From contig JAOPYG010000462.1 in the NCBI GenBank assembly GCA_025964685.1, forward strand, positions 1-59,520: a stretch of DNA of 59,520 nucleotides, in the 5' to 3' direction. Origin of the DNA: Actinoallomurus sp. (GTDB lineage: Bacteria; Actinomycetota; Actinomycetes; Streptosporangiales; Streptosporangiaceae). Shown here in pieces: positions 25,861 through 34,600 of this stretch (position 1 is the stretch's first letter; every line of letters begins with the position of its first letter). The notes beneath the pieces are model-generated. The model ran no database searches, was not told the DNA's origin, and worked only from the letters and a program-made list of their open reading frames with translations. The position numbers and the translations under genes were made by a program.

Positions 25861-26223
25861 TCAGGCAGGGCGCACGACGGCGACCGTCACGGCGACGAGC
25901 AGGATCGCGCTGGTCGCCGCGACGTTGACCGGTTCTCTCAGCCAGGCGTGGGACGTGATCGCCGCCACCATGATCACCGCGAACCCGGCCGCCGCGAGGG
26001 GCGTGAGGTACGTGGCGACGCCCAGCAGCCGCGGCAGGAACATGCCGAGCGCCCCGAGCAGCTCACAGCCGGCCGTGAAGCGGATCAAGGGCATGGGGAA
26101 CGGCGTCACCCCGGTCTGGCCGCTCGCGATCAGCCTCGGCTTGGACAGCGTGGACTTCGCGGCGCCCGAGACGGCGAAGACGGCAGCGAGCAGGCCCTGC
26201 AGAACCCACAACATCGTGTTCAT
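25861..26223 (-). CDS. DoxX-family membrane protein
   Basis: 120 residues, four hydrophobic helices (about 5-22, 45-62, 68-90, 98-117), matching DoxX-like proteins (QGLLAAVFAVSGAAKS, PLIRFTAGCELLGALGMFLP). The exact role is unknown; some DoxX proteins take part in redox or oxidative-stress complexes. The start codon lies only 9 bp past the -10 element of a candidate ECF41 promoter, so the mRNA would be nearly leaderless. It is divergent from the ECF41 sigma factor and is likely its main target. Confidence 0.88.
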   Translation of the reverse strand: MNTMLWVLQGLLAAVFAVSGAAKSTLSKPRLIASGQTGVTPFPMPLIRFTAGCELLGALGMFLPRLLGVATYLTPLAAAGFAVIMVAAITSHAWLREPVNVAATSAILLVAVTVAVVRPA

Positions 26224-26231
26224 GGCCGTAC

Positions 26232-26258
26232 GACGCAGACGACACCGCGACCGTGACA
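26232..26258 (-). promoter_or_regulatory. Candidate ECF41 promoter for doxX
   Basis: Read leftward, TGTCACG (26258-26252), 16-bp spacer, CGTC (26235-26232). It matches the TGTCACA/CGTC pattern known for ECF41 sigma factors and lies just upstream of the DoxX start. Confidence 0.75.
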
Positions 26259-26265
26259 CGAGCGA

Positions 26266-26292
26266 TGTCACGATCGGAGCGCGGCACGCGTC
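26266..26292 (+). promoter_or_regulatory. Candidate ECF41 promoter for the sigma factor gene
   Basis: TGTCACG (26266-26272), 16-bp spacer, CGTC (26289-26292), 24 bp before the GTG start. Element sequences and spacing are identical to the opposing promoter at 26232-26258. Suggests autoregulation. Confidence 0.75.
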
Positions 26293-26315
26293 GTACTCGC
26301 GAAGAAGGAGGAGAC

Positions 26316-27191
26316 GTGCTCGACGACGCCACGAAGGTGTTCGAGGACCACCGCGAGCTTCTGGTCGCGGTGGCCTACCGCGTGGCCGGCACGGTGACGG
26401 ACGCCGAGGACGTGGTCCAGGACGCCTGGCTGCGCTGGAAGGACGTCGACCAGGCGACGGTCACCGACGTGAGGGGCTTCCTGGTCACGGTCACGACCCG
26501 CCTGGCGATCGACCGGTCGCGCCGCTCGCGGGCCCGGCGCGAGTCCTACGTCGGCCCCTGGCTCCCCGAGCCCCTGCTGACCGCTCCGGATGTGGCCGAC
26601 ACCGCGGCCCTGGCCGATTCGGTCTCACTTGCGATGCTCGTCGTGCTGGAGACCCTTTCCCCGCTCGAACGTGCGGTCTTCGTCCTGCACGAGGCGTTCG
26701 GCTTCGGCTATCCCGAGGTCGCGGCGATCCTCGGCCGGTCGGCGCCCGCGGTGCGCCAGCTCGGCCATCGTGCGCGTGAACACGTGCGGGCCCGCCGCCC
26801 CCGGTTCGAACCCGATCCCGGGGTACGCCGCGCGGTCACCGAACGCTTCCTCACCGCCTGCCTCGACGGCGACCTCGCCACGCTGATGGCGGTCCTCGCC
26901 CCGGAGGTGACCCTGTGGGCCGACGGGGGCGGAAGGGCACCCGGTCCCCGCCGTCCGGTCCACGGCGCGGACCGGGTCGCCCGGCTCTTCGCGGCGACGT
27001 CGCGTGGCATCCCGGCGGGCACAACGACCCGCCTGGTCCAGGTCAACGGCGATCCGGCGGCCGTGGCGCTGCTCGACGGGGTCCCGTACGCGGTCTTCGT
27101 CCTCGAGCTGACCCCGGACGACCGGGTCACCTCGATCCGGGTGATCGCCAACCCGGCGAAGCTGACGGGCGTCGCCACGGCCGCCGGCTGA
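26316..27191 (+). CDS. sigJ: ECF41-type RNA polymerase sigma factor (SigJ-like)
   Basis: 291 residues from the GTG at 26316 with AAGGAGG just upstream; an earlier ATG would cover the promoter. Sigma region 2 (about 8-70, AEDVVQDAWLRW) and region 4 (about 115-165, LSPLERAVFVLHEAFGFGYPE) are followed by a SnoaL-like C-terminal domain (about 180-285). The ECF41 marks are present: WLPEPL in the linker, DGGGR, and NPAKL at the end. In this group the fused C-terminal domain acts in place of a separate anti-sigma factor. Divergent doxX and paired promoters support autoregulation plus one target. Confidence 0.92.
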   Translation: MLDDATKVFEDHRELLVAVAYRVAGTVTDAEDVVQDAWLRWKDVDQATVTDVRGFLVTVTTRLAIDRSRRSRARRESYVGPWLPEPLLTAPDVADTAALADSVSLAMLVVLETLSPLERAVFVLHEAFGFGYPEVAAILGRSAPAVRQLGHRAREHVRARRPRFEPDPGVRRAVTERFLTACLDGDLATLMAVLAPEVTLWADGGGRAPGPRRPVHGADRVARLFAATSRGIPAGTTTRLVQVNGDPAAVALLDGVPYAVFVLELTPDDRVTSIRVIANPAKLTGVATAAG

Positions 27192-27196
27192 GCCGC

Positions 27197-28168
27197 TCAG
27201 CGGAAGCCGGCCACCGGACGCGGCGTGTAGTGCTTCTCCAGCCGCGCGGCCTCATCGTCGGTCAGGTCGATGGTGAGGGCGGCGAGCGCGTCGTCGAGAT
27301 GCTCGGGTTTGCCCATGCCGACGATGGGAGCGGTGACGACGGGGTTGCGCAGCAACCAGGCCAGTGCGACGGGGGCACGGCCGACACCGCGCGCGTCCGC
27401 GACCTCCGCCACGGCGTCGACGATCTCCCGGTCGCCCTCCTGGTAGAGGGACTTGCCGAACTCGTCGGTGCCGGTGCGGGCGGTGCTTGCGTCCCAGTCG
27501 CGGGCGAGCCGGCCGCGGGCCAGCGGACTCCACGGGATCACCCCGATCCCCTGGTCGGCGCAGAGCGGCAGCATCTCGCGCTCTTCCTCGCGGTGGAGGA
27601 GGTTGTAGTGGTTCTGCATCGCGCTGAAGCGCGTCCAGCCATGCCGCTCGGCGGTGTAGAGCGCCTTGGAGAACTGCCACGCGTACATGGACGAGGCGCC
27701 GATGTAGCGCGCCTTGCCCGCCTTGACGACATCGTGCAGGGCTTCGAGGGTCTCCTCGATCGGGGTCGCGTAGTCCCACCGGTGGATCTGGTAGAGGTCG
27801 ACGTAGTCGGTGCCCAGCCGCCGCAGGCTGTTGTCGATCTCGGTCATGATCGCCTTACGGGACAGGCCCGCGCCGTTGGGGCCCTCGTGCATGCGGCCGT
27901 GCACCTTGGTCGCCAGGACGATCTCGTCGCGGCGGGCGAAGTCGGCCAGCGCCCGGCCGGTGATCTCCTCGCTGCTCCCGTCGGAGTAGACGTTGGCGGT
28001 GTCGAAGAAGTTGACGCCGGCCTCGATGGCCTGCCGGATGAGGGGACGGGCCTGCTCCTCGTCGAGTGACCAGGGGTGGTTTCCGCGGTCGGGCGCGCCG
28101 AAGCTCATGCAGCCCACACAGATCGGCGACACGTCCAGACCGGTCGAACCCAGTTTCACGTAATCCAT
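27197..28168 (-). CDS. Aldo/keto reductase
   Basis: 323 residues, TIM-barrel AKR. The catalytic tetrad is visible: Asp and Tyr in FFDTANVYSDG, Lys in LATKVHG, His in LYQIHRWD. The NADPH-binding loop near GMGKPEHLDDAL is present. Reduces aldehydes or ketones; the substrate is unknown. Its stop lies 6 bp from the end of the convergent sigma factor gene. ECF41 sigma factors often neighbour oxidoreductases, but this gene faces the wrong way to be driven by the promoters seen here. Confidence 0.92.
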   Translation of the reverse strand: MDYVKLGSTGLDVSPICVGCMSFGAPDRGNHPWSLDEEQARPLIRQAIEAGVNFFDTANVYSDGSSEEITGRALADFARRDEIVLATKVHGRMHEGPNGAGLSRKAIMTEIDNSLRRLGTDYVDLYQIHRWDYATPIEETLEALHDVVKAGKARYIGASSMYAWQFSKALYTAERHGWTRFSAMQNHYNLLHREEEREMLPLCADQGIGVIPWSPLARGRLARDWDASTARTGTDEFGKSLYQEGDREIVDAVAEVADARGVGRAPVALAWLLRNPVVTAPIVGMGKPEHLDDALAALTIDLTDDEAARLEKHYTPRPVAGFR

Positions 28169-28201
28169 GGGTTCAGTCTCTCTCTGATCCGCGCGGCGGC
28201 G

Positions 28202-29134
28202 TCAACTCCAGATCGTCACGTAGACCGGCGGGCGGAAACGCGATGGCGGCGAGCCGGTCCCGGCCGCCTGCATGAGGTGCATGGCCTCGGGGGTGCCGAG
28301 GAACCGCCGGAACGCCCCGGCCGTCGCCGACCGCCGGTCCGGCGTGAGAGTGGTGGCGTACAAGGCGCTCGCCGCGGGAGTGGCCGCGGTCGCGACCGTG
28401 ACCAGGTCACCGCGGCGCACCTGCGGCGCCACCAGGTGCGCCAAGGCGGGCGCGACCCCGGCGCCGTCCGCGGCCGCGGTCCAGGCGGCGGTCTGGTTGG
28501 GGAACACCCGGATGCGCGAGTCGGGCACCCGCAGGCGCCTCAGCAGGCGTCCGGCATCGCTCTCGGGGTCGGTGCCGGTGGGGTCGACCAGCCAGGCGAC
28601 ATCACTGCGCAGCCGCCGGTGCGCCGACCCGACGACGACGACCTTGGTACGCAGGATCGGCTCGCTGACCAGGTGCGGGTCGGTGCGCAGGCAGGGACCG
28701 AGCGCCAGGTCGCTGAGGCGGTTCGCGACGAGGACGGCCATCTCGTCGGTCGCCGCCACCCCGGAGGACCCCTCGACCTTCCTCGCAGACCTGGTGACGA
28801 AGGCGTCGATGAGCGGCCCACTGAGGAACTCCGCGATCGTGCTGGTGGCGACGACGCGCAGGGGTTCGGCCGCGCCCTGCGCGGCCCGTACGGTCGCCTC
28901 CGCCTCGGCTCCCAGGGCGACCATCTGCGAGGCGATGCTCAGCAGCCGGGTGCCGCCGGGGGTGAGCGTCATCCCGGAGGGCCCGCGGGTGACGAGCTGG
29001 TCGCCGAGGTGCTGGCGCAGGGCACTGAGCGCCTGCGACACGGCGGGCTCACTGACGTCAAGGGTGCGCGCGGCCGCCTTCACCGAGCCCAATCGGGCGA
29101 CCAACACGAAAACGCTCAGTTGCGTCAGGGTCAC
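28202..29134 (-). CDS. LysR-type regulator, probably controlling the CO dehydrogenase genes
   Basis: 310 residues from a GTG. An N-terminal LysR helix-turn-helix (about 3-60, LGSVKAAARTLDVSEPAVSQ) is followed by a substrate-binding domain (about 85-295). It is divergent from coxMSL with about 125 bp between the starts. In mycobacteria the LysR protein CutR is needed to switch on the CO dehydrogenase genes, so the same job is likely here. The inducer is not evident. Confidence 0.88.
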   Translation of the reverse strand: MTLTQLSVFVLVARLGSVKAAARTLDVSEPAVSQALSALRQHLGDQLVTRGPSGMTLTPGGTRLLSIASQMVALGAEAEATVRAAQGAAEPLRVVATSTIAEFLSGPLIDAFVTRSARKVEGSSGVAATDEMAVLVANRLSDLALGPCLRTDPHLVSEPILRTKVVVVGSAHRRLRSDVAWLVDPTGTDPESDAGRLLRRLRVPDSRIRVFPNQTAAWTAAADGAGVAPALAHLVAPQVRRGDLVTVATAATPAASALYATTLTPDRRSATAGAFRRFLGTPEAMHLMQAAGTGSPPSRFRPPVYVTIWS

Positions 29135-29259
29135 GGAAGTCAGTGTGAACCCATCATTGCCAGGTTGTTAAGGGATTGATTAGCCGGATGTTGTGCGGAT
29201 GCTCCGCAGGGGCGAAGCTCATGTGCAGGTGCCCTGAGAGACGATCCCTGGGGAGGGCC

Positions 29260-30126
29260 ATGCAGGTTCCCTCGCATTTCGAGTACGAGAGAGCAGCGGA
29301 CGTCGAGCAGGTGCTGGCGCTGCTCGCGAGGTACGGACCTGAGGCACGGGTGGTCGCCGGCGGCCACAGCCTGCTGCCGATGATGAAGCTCCGGCTCGCC
29401 GCGCCGGACGCGCTCATCGACATCAACGACGTGAGCGAGCTGTCCTACATCCGCGTCGAGCGCGATGAGCTGCTCATCGGCACGCTCGTACGTCATGCGG
29501 AGCTGCTCGACTCCCCGGTCGCCGCCGAGCACTTCCCGATCTTCCGTGAGGCGGAGCGCGTCATCGCGGATCCGCTCGTGCGCAACCGCGGCACCGTCGG
29601 CGGGTCGCTCTGCCAGGCCGATCCGTCGGAGGACCTGTCCGCCGCCTTCGCCGCCGTACGGGCATCGGCCGTCATCCGGAACGCCGAGGGCAGCCGTACG
29701 GTCCCGTTGCGCGAGTTCCACGTCGGCCCGTACGAGACGGTGGTCGGCGACGGCGAGCTGCTCACCGAGTTCCGGGTGCCGATCAAACCTGGTGGTTCCA
29801 GTGCGTACGAGAAGGTCGGCCGCCGTGCCGGCGACTGGGCTCTCGCGGCGGCCGGGGCCGCCATCTGGCTGGACGGCGGGAACGTCGCCGATGTCGGCAT
29901 CGGCCTGACCGCCGTGGGCGCCGCGCACTTCGTCGCGGCCGAGGCGGAGGAGTACCTGCGGGGACGCCCGGCCGACGACGAGTCCTTCGCCCAGGCCGGG
30001 CGGATCGCGGCCGAGCACTGCAGGCCGACGGCGGACCAGCGCGGCCCGGTCGACTACAAGCGGCATCTCGCCGGTGAGCTCACCACACGAGCGCTGCGGC
30101 GTGCGGCGGAAAGAGCACGGACATGA
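29260..30126 (+). CDS. coxM: Aerobic CO dehydrogenase medium (FAD) subunit
   Basis: 288 residues from the ATG at 29260 (GGGGAGGG upstream). FAD-binding motifs are VVAGGHSLLPMMKLRL (about 37-52) and the second motif GTVGGSLCQADPSED (about 108-122), characteristic of CoxM/CutM. It passes electrons from the iron-sulphur subunit to the respiratory chain at the inner face of the membrane. It is first in the order M-S-L, the arrangement of form I enzymes. Its stop overlaps coxS by 4 bp. Confidence 0.93.
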   Translation: MQVPSHFEYERAADVEQVLALLARYGPEARVVAGGHSLLPMMKLRLAAPDALIDINDVSELSYIRVERDELLIGTLVRHAELLDSPVAAEHFPIFREAERVIADPLVRNRGTVGGSLCQADPSEDLSAAFAAVRASAVIRNAEGSRTVPLREFHVGPYETVVGDGELLTEFRVPIKPGGSSAYEKVGRRAGDWALAAAGAAIWLDGGNVADVGIGLTAVGAAHFVAAEAEEYLRGRPADDESFAQAGRIAAEHCRPTADQRGPVDYKRHLAGELTTRALRRAAERART

Positions 30127-30617
30127 AGATCACCGTCACCGTGAACGGCCAGGACCACGAGCGTGACGTGGAGCCGCGGCTGCTGCTGGTCCACTTCCTG
30201 CGCGACGACCTGGGCCTGACCGGCACCCACTGGGGCTGCGACACCTCCAACTGCGGGGTCTGCGCGGTCTGGCTGGACGACGTGCCGGTGAAGTCGTGCA
30301 CGGTCCTGGCGGTCATGGCGGATGGCAAGACCGTCCGTACCGTCGAGGACCTGGAGCGGGACGGCGAGCTGGACCCGGTGCAGAAGGGGTTCAGCGAGTG
30401 CCACGGGCTGCAGTGCGGCTTCTGCACCCCGGGCATGCTGATGACCTCACGCTGGCTGCTCGACACGAACCCCGACCCCTCCGACGAGGAGATCCGCGTG
30501 GCGATCTCCGGGCAGCTGTGCCGCTGCACCGGCTATGAGAACATCGTGCGCTCCGTGCGCTGGGCCGCCGAACATCCCGCCGTACAGAACACCTCAGAGC
30601 CGGACGTGACGGTATGA
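30123..30617 (+). CDS. coxS: Aerobic CO dehydrogenase small (2Fe-2S) subunit
   Basis: 164 residues. Two [2Fe-2S] clusters: a plant-ferredoxin type in the N-terminal half (CDTSNCGVCAVW ... KSC) and a helical cluster in the C-terminal half (CGFCTPGMLM ... CRCTGYENI). It carries electrons between the molybdenum site in CoxL and FAD in CoxM. It overlaps both neighbours by 4 bp, so the three are translationally coupled. Confidence 0.95.
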   Translation: MKITVTVNGQDHERDVEPRLLLVHFLRDDLGLTGTHWGCDTSNCGVCAVWLDDVPVKSCTVLAVMADGKTVRTVEDLERDGELDPVQKGFSECHGLQCGFCTPGMLMTSRWLLDTNPDPSDEEIRVAISGQLCRCTGYENIVRSVRWAAEHPAVQNTSEPDVTV

Positions 30618-32983
30618 CCGAGACTCCGCAACACCACGGCTTCGGCTCGATGCGGCGGAAGGAGGACGCACGGTTCATCCGGGGCCGCGGCACCTTCGTC
30701 GACGACATCAAGCTCCCGGGCATGCTGCACGGCGCGATCCTGCACAGCCCGCACGCCCACGCGAGGATCCTGTCGGTCGACACCGGCGCCGCCGAGGCCC
30801 ACCCGAAGGTCAAGGCCGTGATCACCGGCGAGGTCCTCGCCGCGATGGGCCTCGCCTGGATGCCGACCCTGTCGGGTGACGTCCAGGCCGTGCTCGCCAC
30901 CGACAAGGTGCGCTTCCAGGGGCAGGAGGTCGCGTTCGTGATCGCTGAGGACCACTACTCCGCGCGCGACGCGATCGAGCTGATCAACGTCGAGTACGAC
31001 GCGCTCCCCGTGGTCTCCGACGCCCGCACGGCGATGGACGAGGAAGCGCCGGTGATCCGTGACGACCTCGAGGGCCGTACGGACAACCACATCTTCGACT
31101 GGGAGGCGGGCGACCGGGCCCGTACCGACGAGGTGTTCGCCGGGGCCGACGTGGTCCTGTCCCAGGACATGCTCTATCCCCGCGTGCACCCGGCACCGCT
31201 GGAGACCTGCGGCATCGTCGCCGACATGGACAAGGTCACCGGGAAGCTGACCGTCTGGGCGACGACGCAGGCGCCGCACGCGCACCGCACGCTGTACGCG
31301 CTGGTCACCGGCCTTCCTGAGCACAAGATCCGGGTGATCTCGCCCGACATCGGCGGCGGGTTCGGCAACAAGGTCGGCATCTACCCCGGCTACGTCTGCT
31401 CGATCGTCGGCTCGATCGTCACCGGCAAGCCGGTGAAGTGGATGGAGGACCGGTCCGAGAACCTCATGACCACCTCCTTCGCCCGCGACTACCACATGAG
31501 CGGCTCGATCGCGGCGACCCGGGACGGCAAGGTTCTCGGCGTACGGGTCACGACGCTCGCGGACCACGGCGCCTTCAACGGCACCGCGCAGCCGACCAAG
31601 TTCCCGGCCGGCTTCTTCCACGTCTTCACCGGCTCGTACGACATGCAGGCGGCGCACTGCGAGGTCACCGGCGTCTACACGAACAAGGCGCCGGGCGGTG
31701 TGGCGTACGCCTGCTCGTTCCGCATCACCGAAGCGGTCTACCTCGTCGAACGGCTCATCGACCTGCTCGCCGCCGAGCTGGACGTCGACCCGGCCGAGCT
31801 GCGGCTGAAGAACCTGCTCCAGCCCGAACAGTTCCCGTACACCTGCGCGACGGGCTGGGAGTACGACTCCGGCGACTACGCCACAACGCTCCGCCTCGCC
31901 TTGGACATGGCGGGATATGACGCGCTCCGTAAGGAACAGGCGGAAAAGCGGGCGCGCGGCGAGCTGATGGGGATCGGGATCAGCTTCTTCACCGAGGCCG
32001 TCGGCGCCGGGCCGCGCAAGCACATGGACATCATGGGACTCGGCATGGCCGACGGCGCGGAGCTGCGCGTCCACCCCACCGGCAAGGCCGTCCTGCGCAT
32101 CTCGGTGCAGAGCCAGGGGCAGGGCCACGAGACGACGTTCGCGCAGATCGTCGCCGAGGAGCTCGGCATCCCGGCCGACGACGTCGAGGTCGTCCACGGC
32201 GACACCGACCAGACGCCGTTCGGGCTCGGCACGTACGGCTCCCGCTCGACCCCGGTGTCCGGCGCGGCCACCGCCGTCGTGACGCGCAAGGTACGGGAGC
32301 GGGCGCGGCTGGTCGCCGGGGCGATGCTGGAGGCCGACCCGGGTGACCTGGAGTGGGACGCGGGCCGCTGGTTCGTGCGCGGCGACCGGACGTCCGGCGT
32401 GACGATCCAGCAAATCGCCATGGCCGCGCACGGCGACCTGGAGCTGCCCGAGGGCGTTGAGGGCCACCTCGACGCGACCACGGTGTACAACCCGCCGAAC
32501 CTCACCTTCCCGTACGGCGCCTACATCTGCGTCGTCGACGTCGATGCCGGCACCGGCAAGGTCTCCGTGCAGCGGTTCATCGCGGTGGACGACTGTGGCG
32601 TCCGCATCAACCCGATGATCGTGGAAGGCCAGGTGCACGGCGGTCTCGCGGACGGTATCGGCATGGCGCTCATGCAGGTCATGGCCTTCGACGAGCAGGG
32701 CAACCACCTGGGCGCGTCGTTCATGGACTATCTGCTGCCGACGTCGATGGAGTGCCCGTCGTGGGAGCTCGGCGCGACCGTGACTCCGTCGCCGCACCAT
32801 CCGCTCGGCGCCAAGGGCGTCGGTGAGTCGGCCACCGTCGGCTCGCCCGCCGCGGTGGTGAACGCCGTGGTCGACGCGCTGAAGCCGTACGGCGTCCGGC
32901 ACGCCGACATGCCACTCACCCCGGCGAACGTGTGGCGCACCATCCAGGGCAGCCCGTTCCGTACGGACCTGGCGATCACCTGA
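30614..32983 (+). CDS. coxL: Form I aerobic CO dehydrogenase large subunit (Mo-Cu)
   Basis: 789 residues. It oxidises CO to CO2 at a molybdenum-copper centre with molybdopterin cytosine dinucleotide. The active-site loop AYACSFR (about 364-370) fits the form I signature AYxCSFR, with Cys367 as the copper ligand; form II enzymes have a different loop. Other marks are the cofactor contacts GGGFGNK (about 247-253) and the catalytic Glu in KGVGES near the C-terminus. Length and gene order M-S-L agree. The maturation genes usually near form I clusters (coxD, E, F, G) are absent: a convergent GntR gene follows directly. Confidence 0.95.
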   Translation: MTETPQHHGFGSMRRKEDARFIRGRGTFVDDIKLPGMLHGAILHSPHAHARILSVDTGAAEAHPKVKAVITGEVLAAMGLAWMPTLSGDVQAVLATDKVRFQGQEVAFVIAEDHYSARDAIELINVEYDALPVVSDARTAMDEEAPVIRDDLEGRTDNHIFDWEAGDRARTDEVFAGADVVLSQDMLYPRVHPAPLETCGIVADMDKVTGKLTVWATTQAPHAHRTLYALVTGLPEHKIRVISPDIGGGFGNKVGIYPGYVCSIVGSIVTGKPVKWMEDRSENLMTTSFARDYHMSGSIAATRDGKVLGVRVTTLADHGAFNGTAQPTKFPAGFFHVFTGSYDMQAAHCEVTGVYTNKAPGGVAYACSFRITEAVYLVERLIDLLAAELDVDPAELRLKNLLQPEQFPYTCATGWEYDSGDYATTLRLALDMAGYDALRKEQAEKRARGELMGIGISFFTEAVGAGPRKHMDIMGLGMADGAELRVHPTGKAVLRISVQSQGQGHETTFAQIVAEELGIPADDVEVVHGDTDQTPFGLGTYGSRSTPVSGAATAVVTRKVRERARLVAGAMLEADPGDLEWDAGRWFVRGDRTSGVTIQQIAMAAHGDLELPEGVEGHLDATTVYNPPNLTFPYGAYICVVDVDAGTGKVSVQRFIAVDDCGVRINPMIVEGQVHGGLADGIGMALMQVMAFDEQGNHLGASFMDYLLPTSMECPSWELGATVTPSPHHPLGAKGVGESATVGSPAAVVNAVVDALKPYGVRHADMPLTPANVWRTIQGSPFRTDLAIT

Positions 32984-33001
32984 TCGCTCCGGTCCGGTCG
33001 G

Positions 33002-33766
33002 TCAGCGGCCGAGCCGGGAGCGTTCGGCGATGCCGCCGAGAAGCTGCGCCTCGGCGTCGTCGAGGTAGACGATCAGCGCCTGGACGGCCTCGGCGGTGCG
33101 GCCCTCTTCGATGAGGGTGGCGATCGCGGCGTTGCGGTGGACGTACGGCTCGTGGAAGCGGTGCGGGTCGGCCATCATGTGGAAGACCAGCCGCAGCTCG
33201 GCCAGGATGCGGCGCATCATGTCGTTCAGCCGCCGGCTGCCGGCCAGGGCGACGATGGCCGAGTGGAACCTCAGGTCGGCCGTGCCCACGTCGTTCCAGC
33301 GTTTCTCGGAGACGCCTACCTCGGCGGTGTCCACCGCCGCGCGGATCTCGGCCACGGCCTCCGGCGGCGCTCCCTCTACGCGGACGGCCGCGCACTCGAC
33401 CAGGCGCCGCGTCGCGTAGATGTCGCGTACGTCGTCGGCGTCGAGGGTGCGGACGAACACGCCGCGGTGCGGTTCGTGGACCACGAGCCGTTCGTGGGCG
33501 AGGAGGCGGAATGCCTCCCGGAGCGTGTTGCGCGAGACGCCGATGGCATCGGCCACGGCGTGCTCGGCGAGCTGTGTGCCCGGCAGGAGTGCGCCCTCGA
33601 TGATCTGGGCGCGCAGCACGTCGGCGAGCCGGGACACGGTGCTGGTGCGGTCGAGCATCAGGCGCGCGTCGGACAGGCCTGCCAGTCGTGAACCCGATGG
33701 GTGAGGCTCTGGGTCGGGCTCCGAGGCACCGGATTCCGGTCCGGCCGGAGCGGTCTCTTGTGCCAT
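33002..33766 (-). CDS. GntR-family regulator with FCD domain
   Basis: 254 residues from the ATG at 33766, which has AAGGAG 4 bp upstream. An N-terminal disordered stretch (about 1-40) precedes the winged helix (about 45-105, GVSRNTLREAFRLLAHERLV) and an all-helical FCD ligand domain (about 120-245) with metal-binding His residues. FCD regulators respond to organic acids. It is divergent from the DUF969-DUF979-DUF2891 operon and most likely represses it until the transported acid is present. Confidence 0.9.
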   Translation of the reverse strand: MAQETAPAGPESGASEPDPEPHPSGSRLAGLSDARLMLDRTSTVSRLADVLRAQIIEGALLPGTQLAEHAVADAIGVSRNTLREAFRLLAHERLVVHEPHRGVFVRTLDADDVRDIYATRRLVECAAVRVEGAPPEAVAEIRAAVDTAEVGVSEKRWNDVGTADLRFHSAIVALAGSRRLNDMMRRILAELRLVFHMMADPHRFHEPYVHRNAAIATLIEEGRTAEAVQALIVYLDDAEAQLLGGIAERSRLGR

Positions 33767-33874
33767 TATGCTCCTTAATTGCCCCCTTGCCGGATTGCTC
33801 AACAATACGTACCGTACACGGAACGGCTGCACCCTGTCTGCCCCTGGTCCCCTACTCGGGAAAGGAGGGCGGTC

Positions 33875-34600
33875 GTGCTCGTACTCCTCGGCGTTCTACT
33901 CGTCGTCATCGGCTTCGCGCTACGGCTGAACCCCCTCGTCGTCGTCACCGTCGCGGGCATCGTCACCGGTTTCCTCGGCCATCTATCCGTGATAGCCATT
34001 CTCAACGCCTTCGGCAATGGCTTCGCGACGAGCCGATCGGTCACGCTGTTCGTCCTCGTCCTGCCGGTCATCGGCCTGATCGAACGCTTCGGCCTGCAAG
34101 AGCAGGGCCGGCGGCTGATCGCCCGGCTCCACGCGCTCACCACCGGCCGGCTGCTGGTCCTCTACCTGCTCATCCGCCAGATCAGCTCCGCTCTGGGCCT
34201 GGCCTCGATCAACGGCCCGGCGGCGCTGGTCCGGCCCCTGATCTATCCGATGGCCGAAGGCGCCGCCGAACGCCGGTTCGGCCGAGCGATCCCCGAGGCC
34301 ATGCGCGAGAAGGTCAAGGGCTACTCGGCCAGCGCGGACACGGTCGGGCAGTTCTTCGGTGAGGACATCTTCGTCGCGATCGGTTCGATCCTGCTGATCA
34401 CCGGCTTCGTCGACACGACCTACCACCTGAAGCTCGACGCGCTGAACGTCGCGCTGTGGGCCATCCCCACCGCGATCTGCGCGTACGCGATTCACGGGAC
34501 GCGACTCTTCCTGCTGGACCGCCGGCTCGACCGGATGGCCGAGGCGGCGGGTCTGACGACACGGCCGGACAAGGCCGACGCACAGGAGGCCGGGCGATGA
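33875..34600 (+). CDS. DUF969 membrane protein, half of a predicted transporter
   Basis: 241 residues from the GTG at 33875, placed 5 bp after a strong AAAGGAGGG. About six hydrophobic helices with a conserved polar loop (LIRQISSALGLASINGPAALVRPL). DUF969 and DUF979 proteins are nearly always encoded side by side and are thought to form one carrier. I recall them near 5-oxoproline metabolism genes in other genomes, but no such gene is present here. It overlaps the DUF979 start by 4 bp. Confidence 0.88.
   Translation: MLVLLGVLLVVIGFALRLNPLVVVTVAGIVTGFLGHLSVIAILNAFGNGFATSRSVTLFVLVLPVIGLIERFGLQEQGRRLIARLHALTTGRLLVLYLLIRQISSALGLASINGPAALVRPLIYPMAEGAAERRFGRAIPEAMREKVKGYSASADTVGQFFGEDIFVAIGSILLITGFVDTTYHLKLDALNVALWAIPTAICAYAIHGTRLFLLDRRLDRMAEAAGLTTRPDKADAQEAGR

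Noticed and set aside
30533-32902. 789-residue leftward open frame opposite coxL
   Set aside because: Antisense shadow caused by GC-rich third positions; composition is His/Arg/Val-rich without any motif, while coxL on the other strand has full family signatures.
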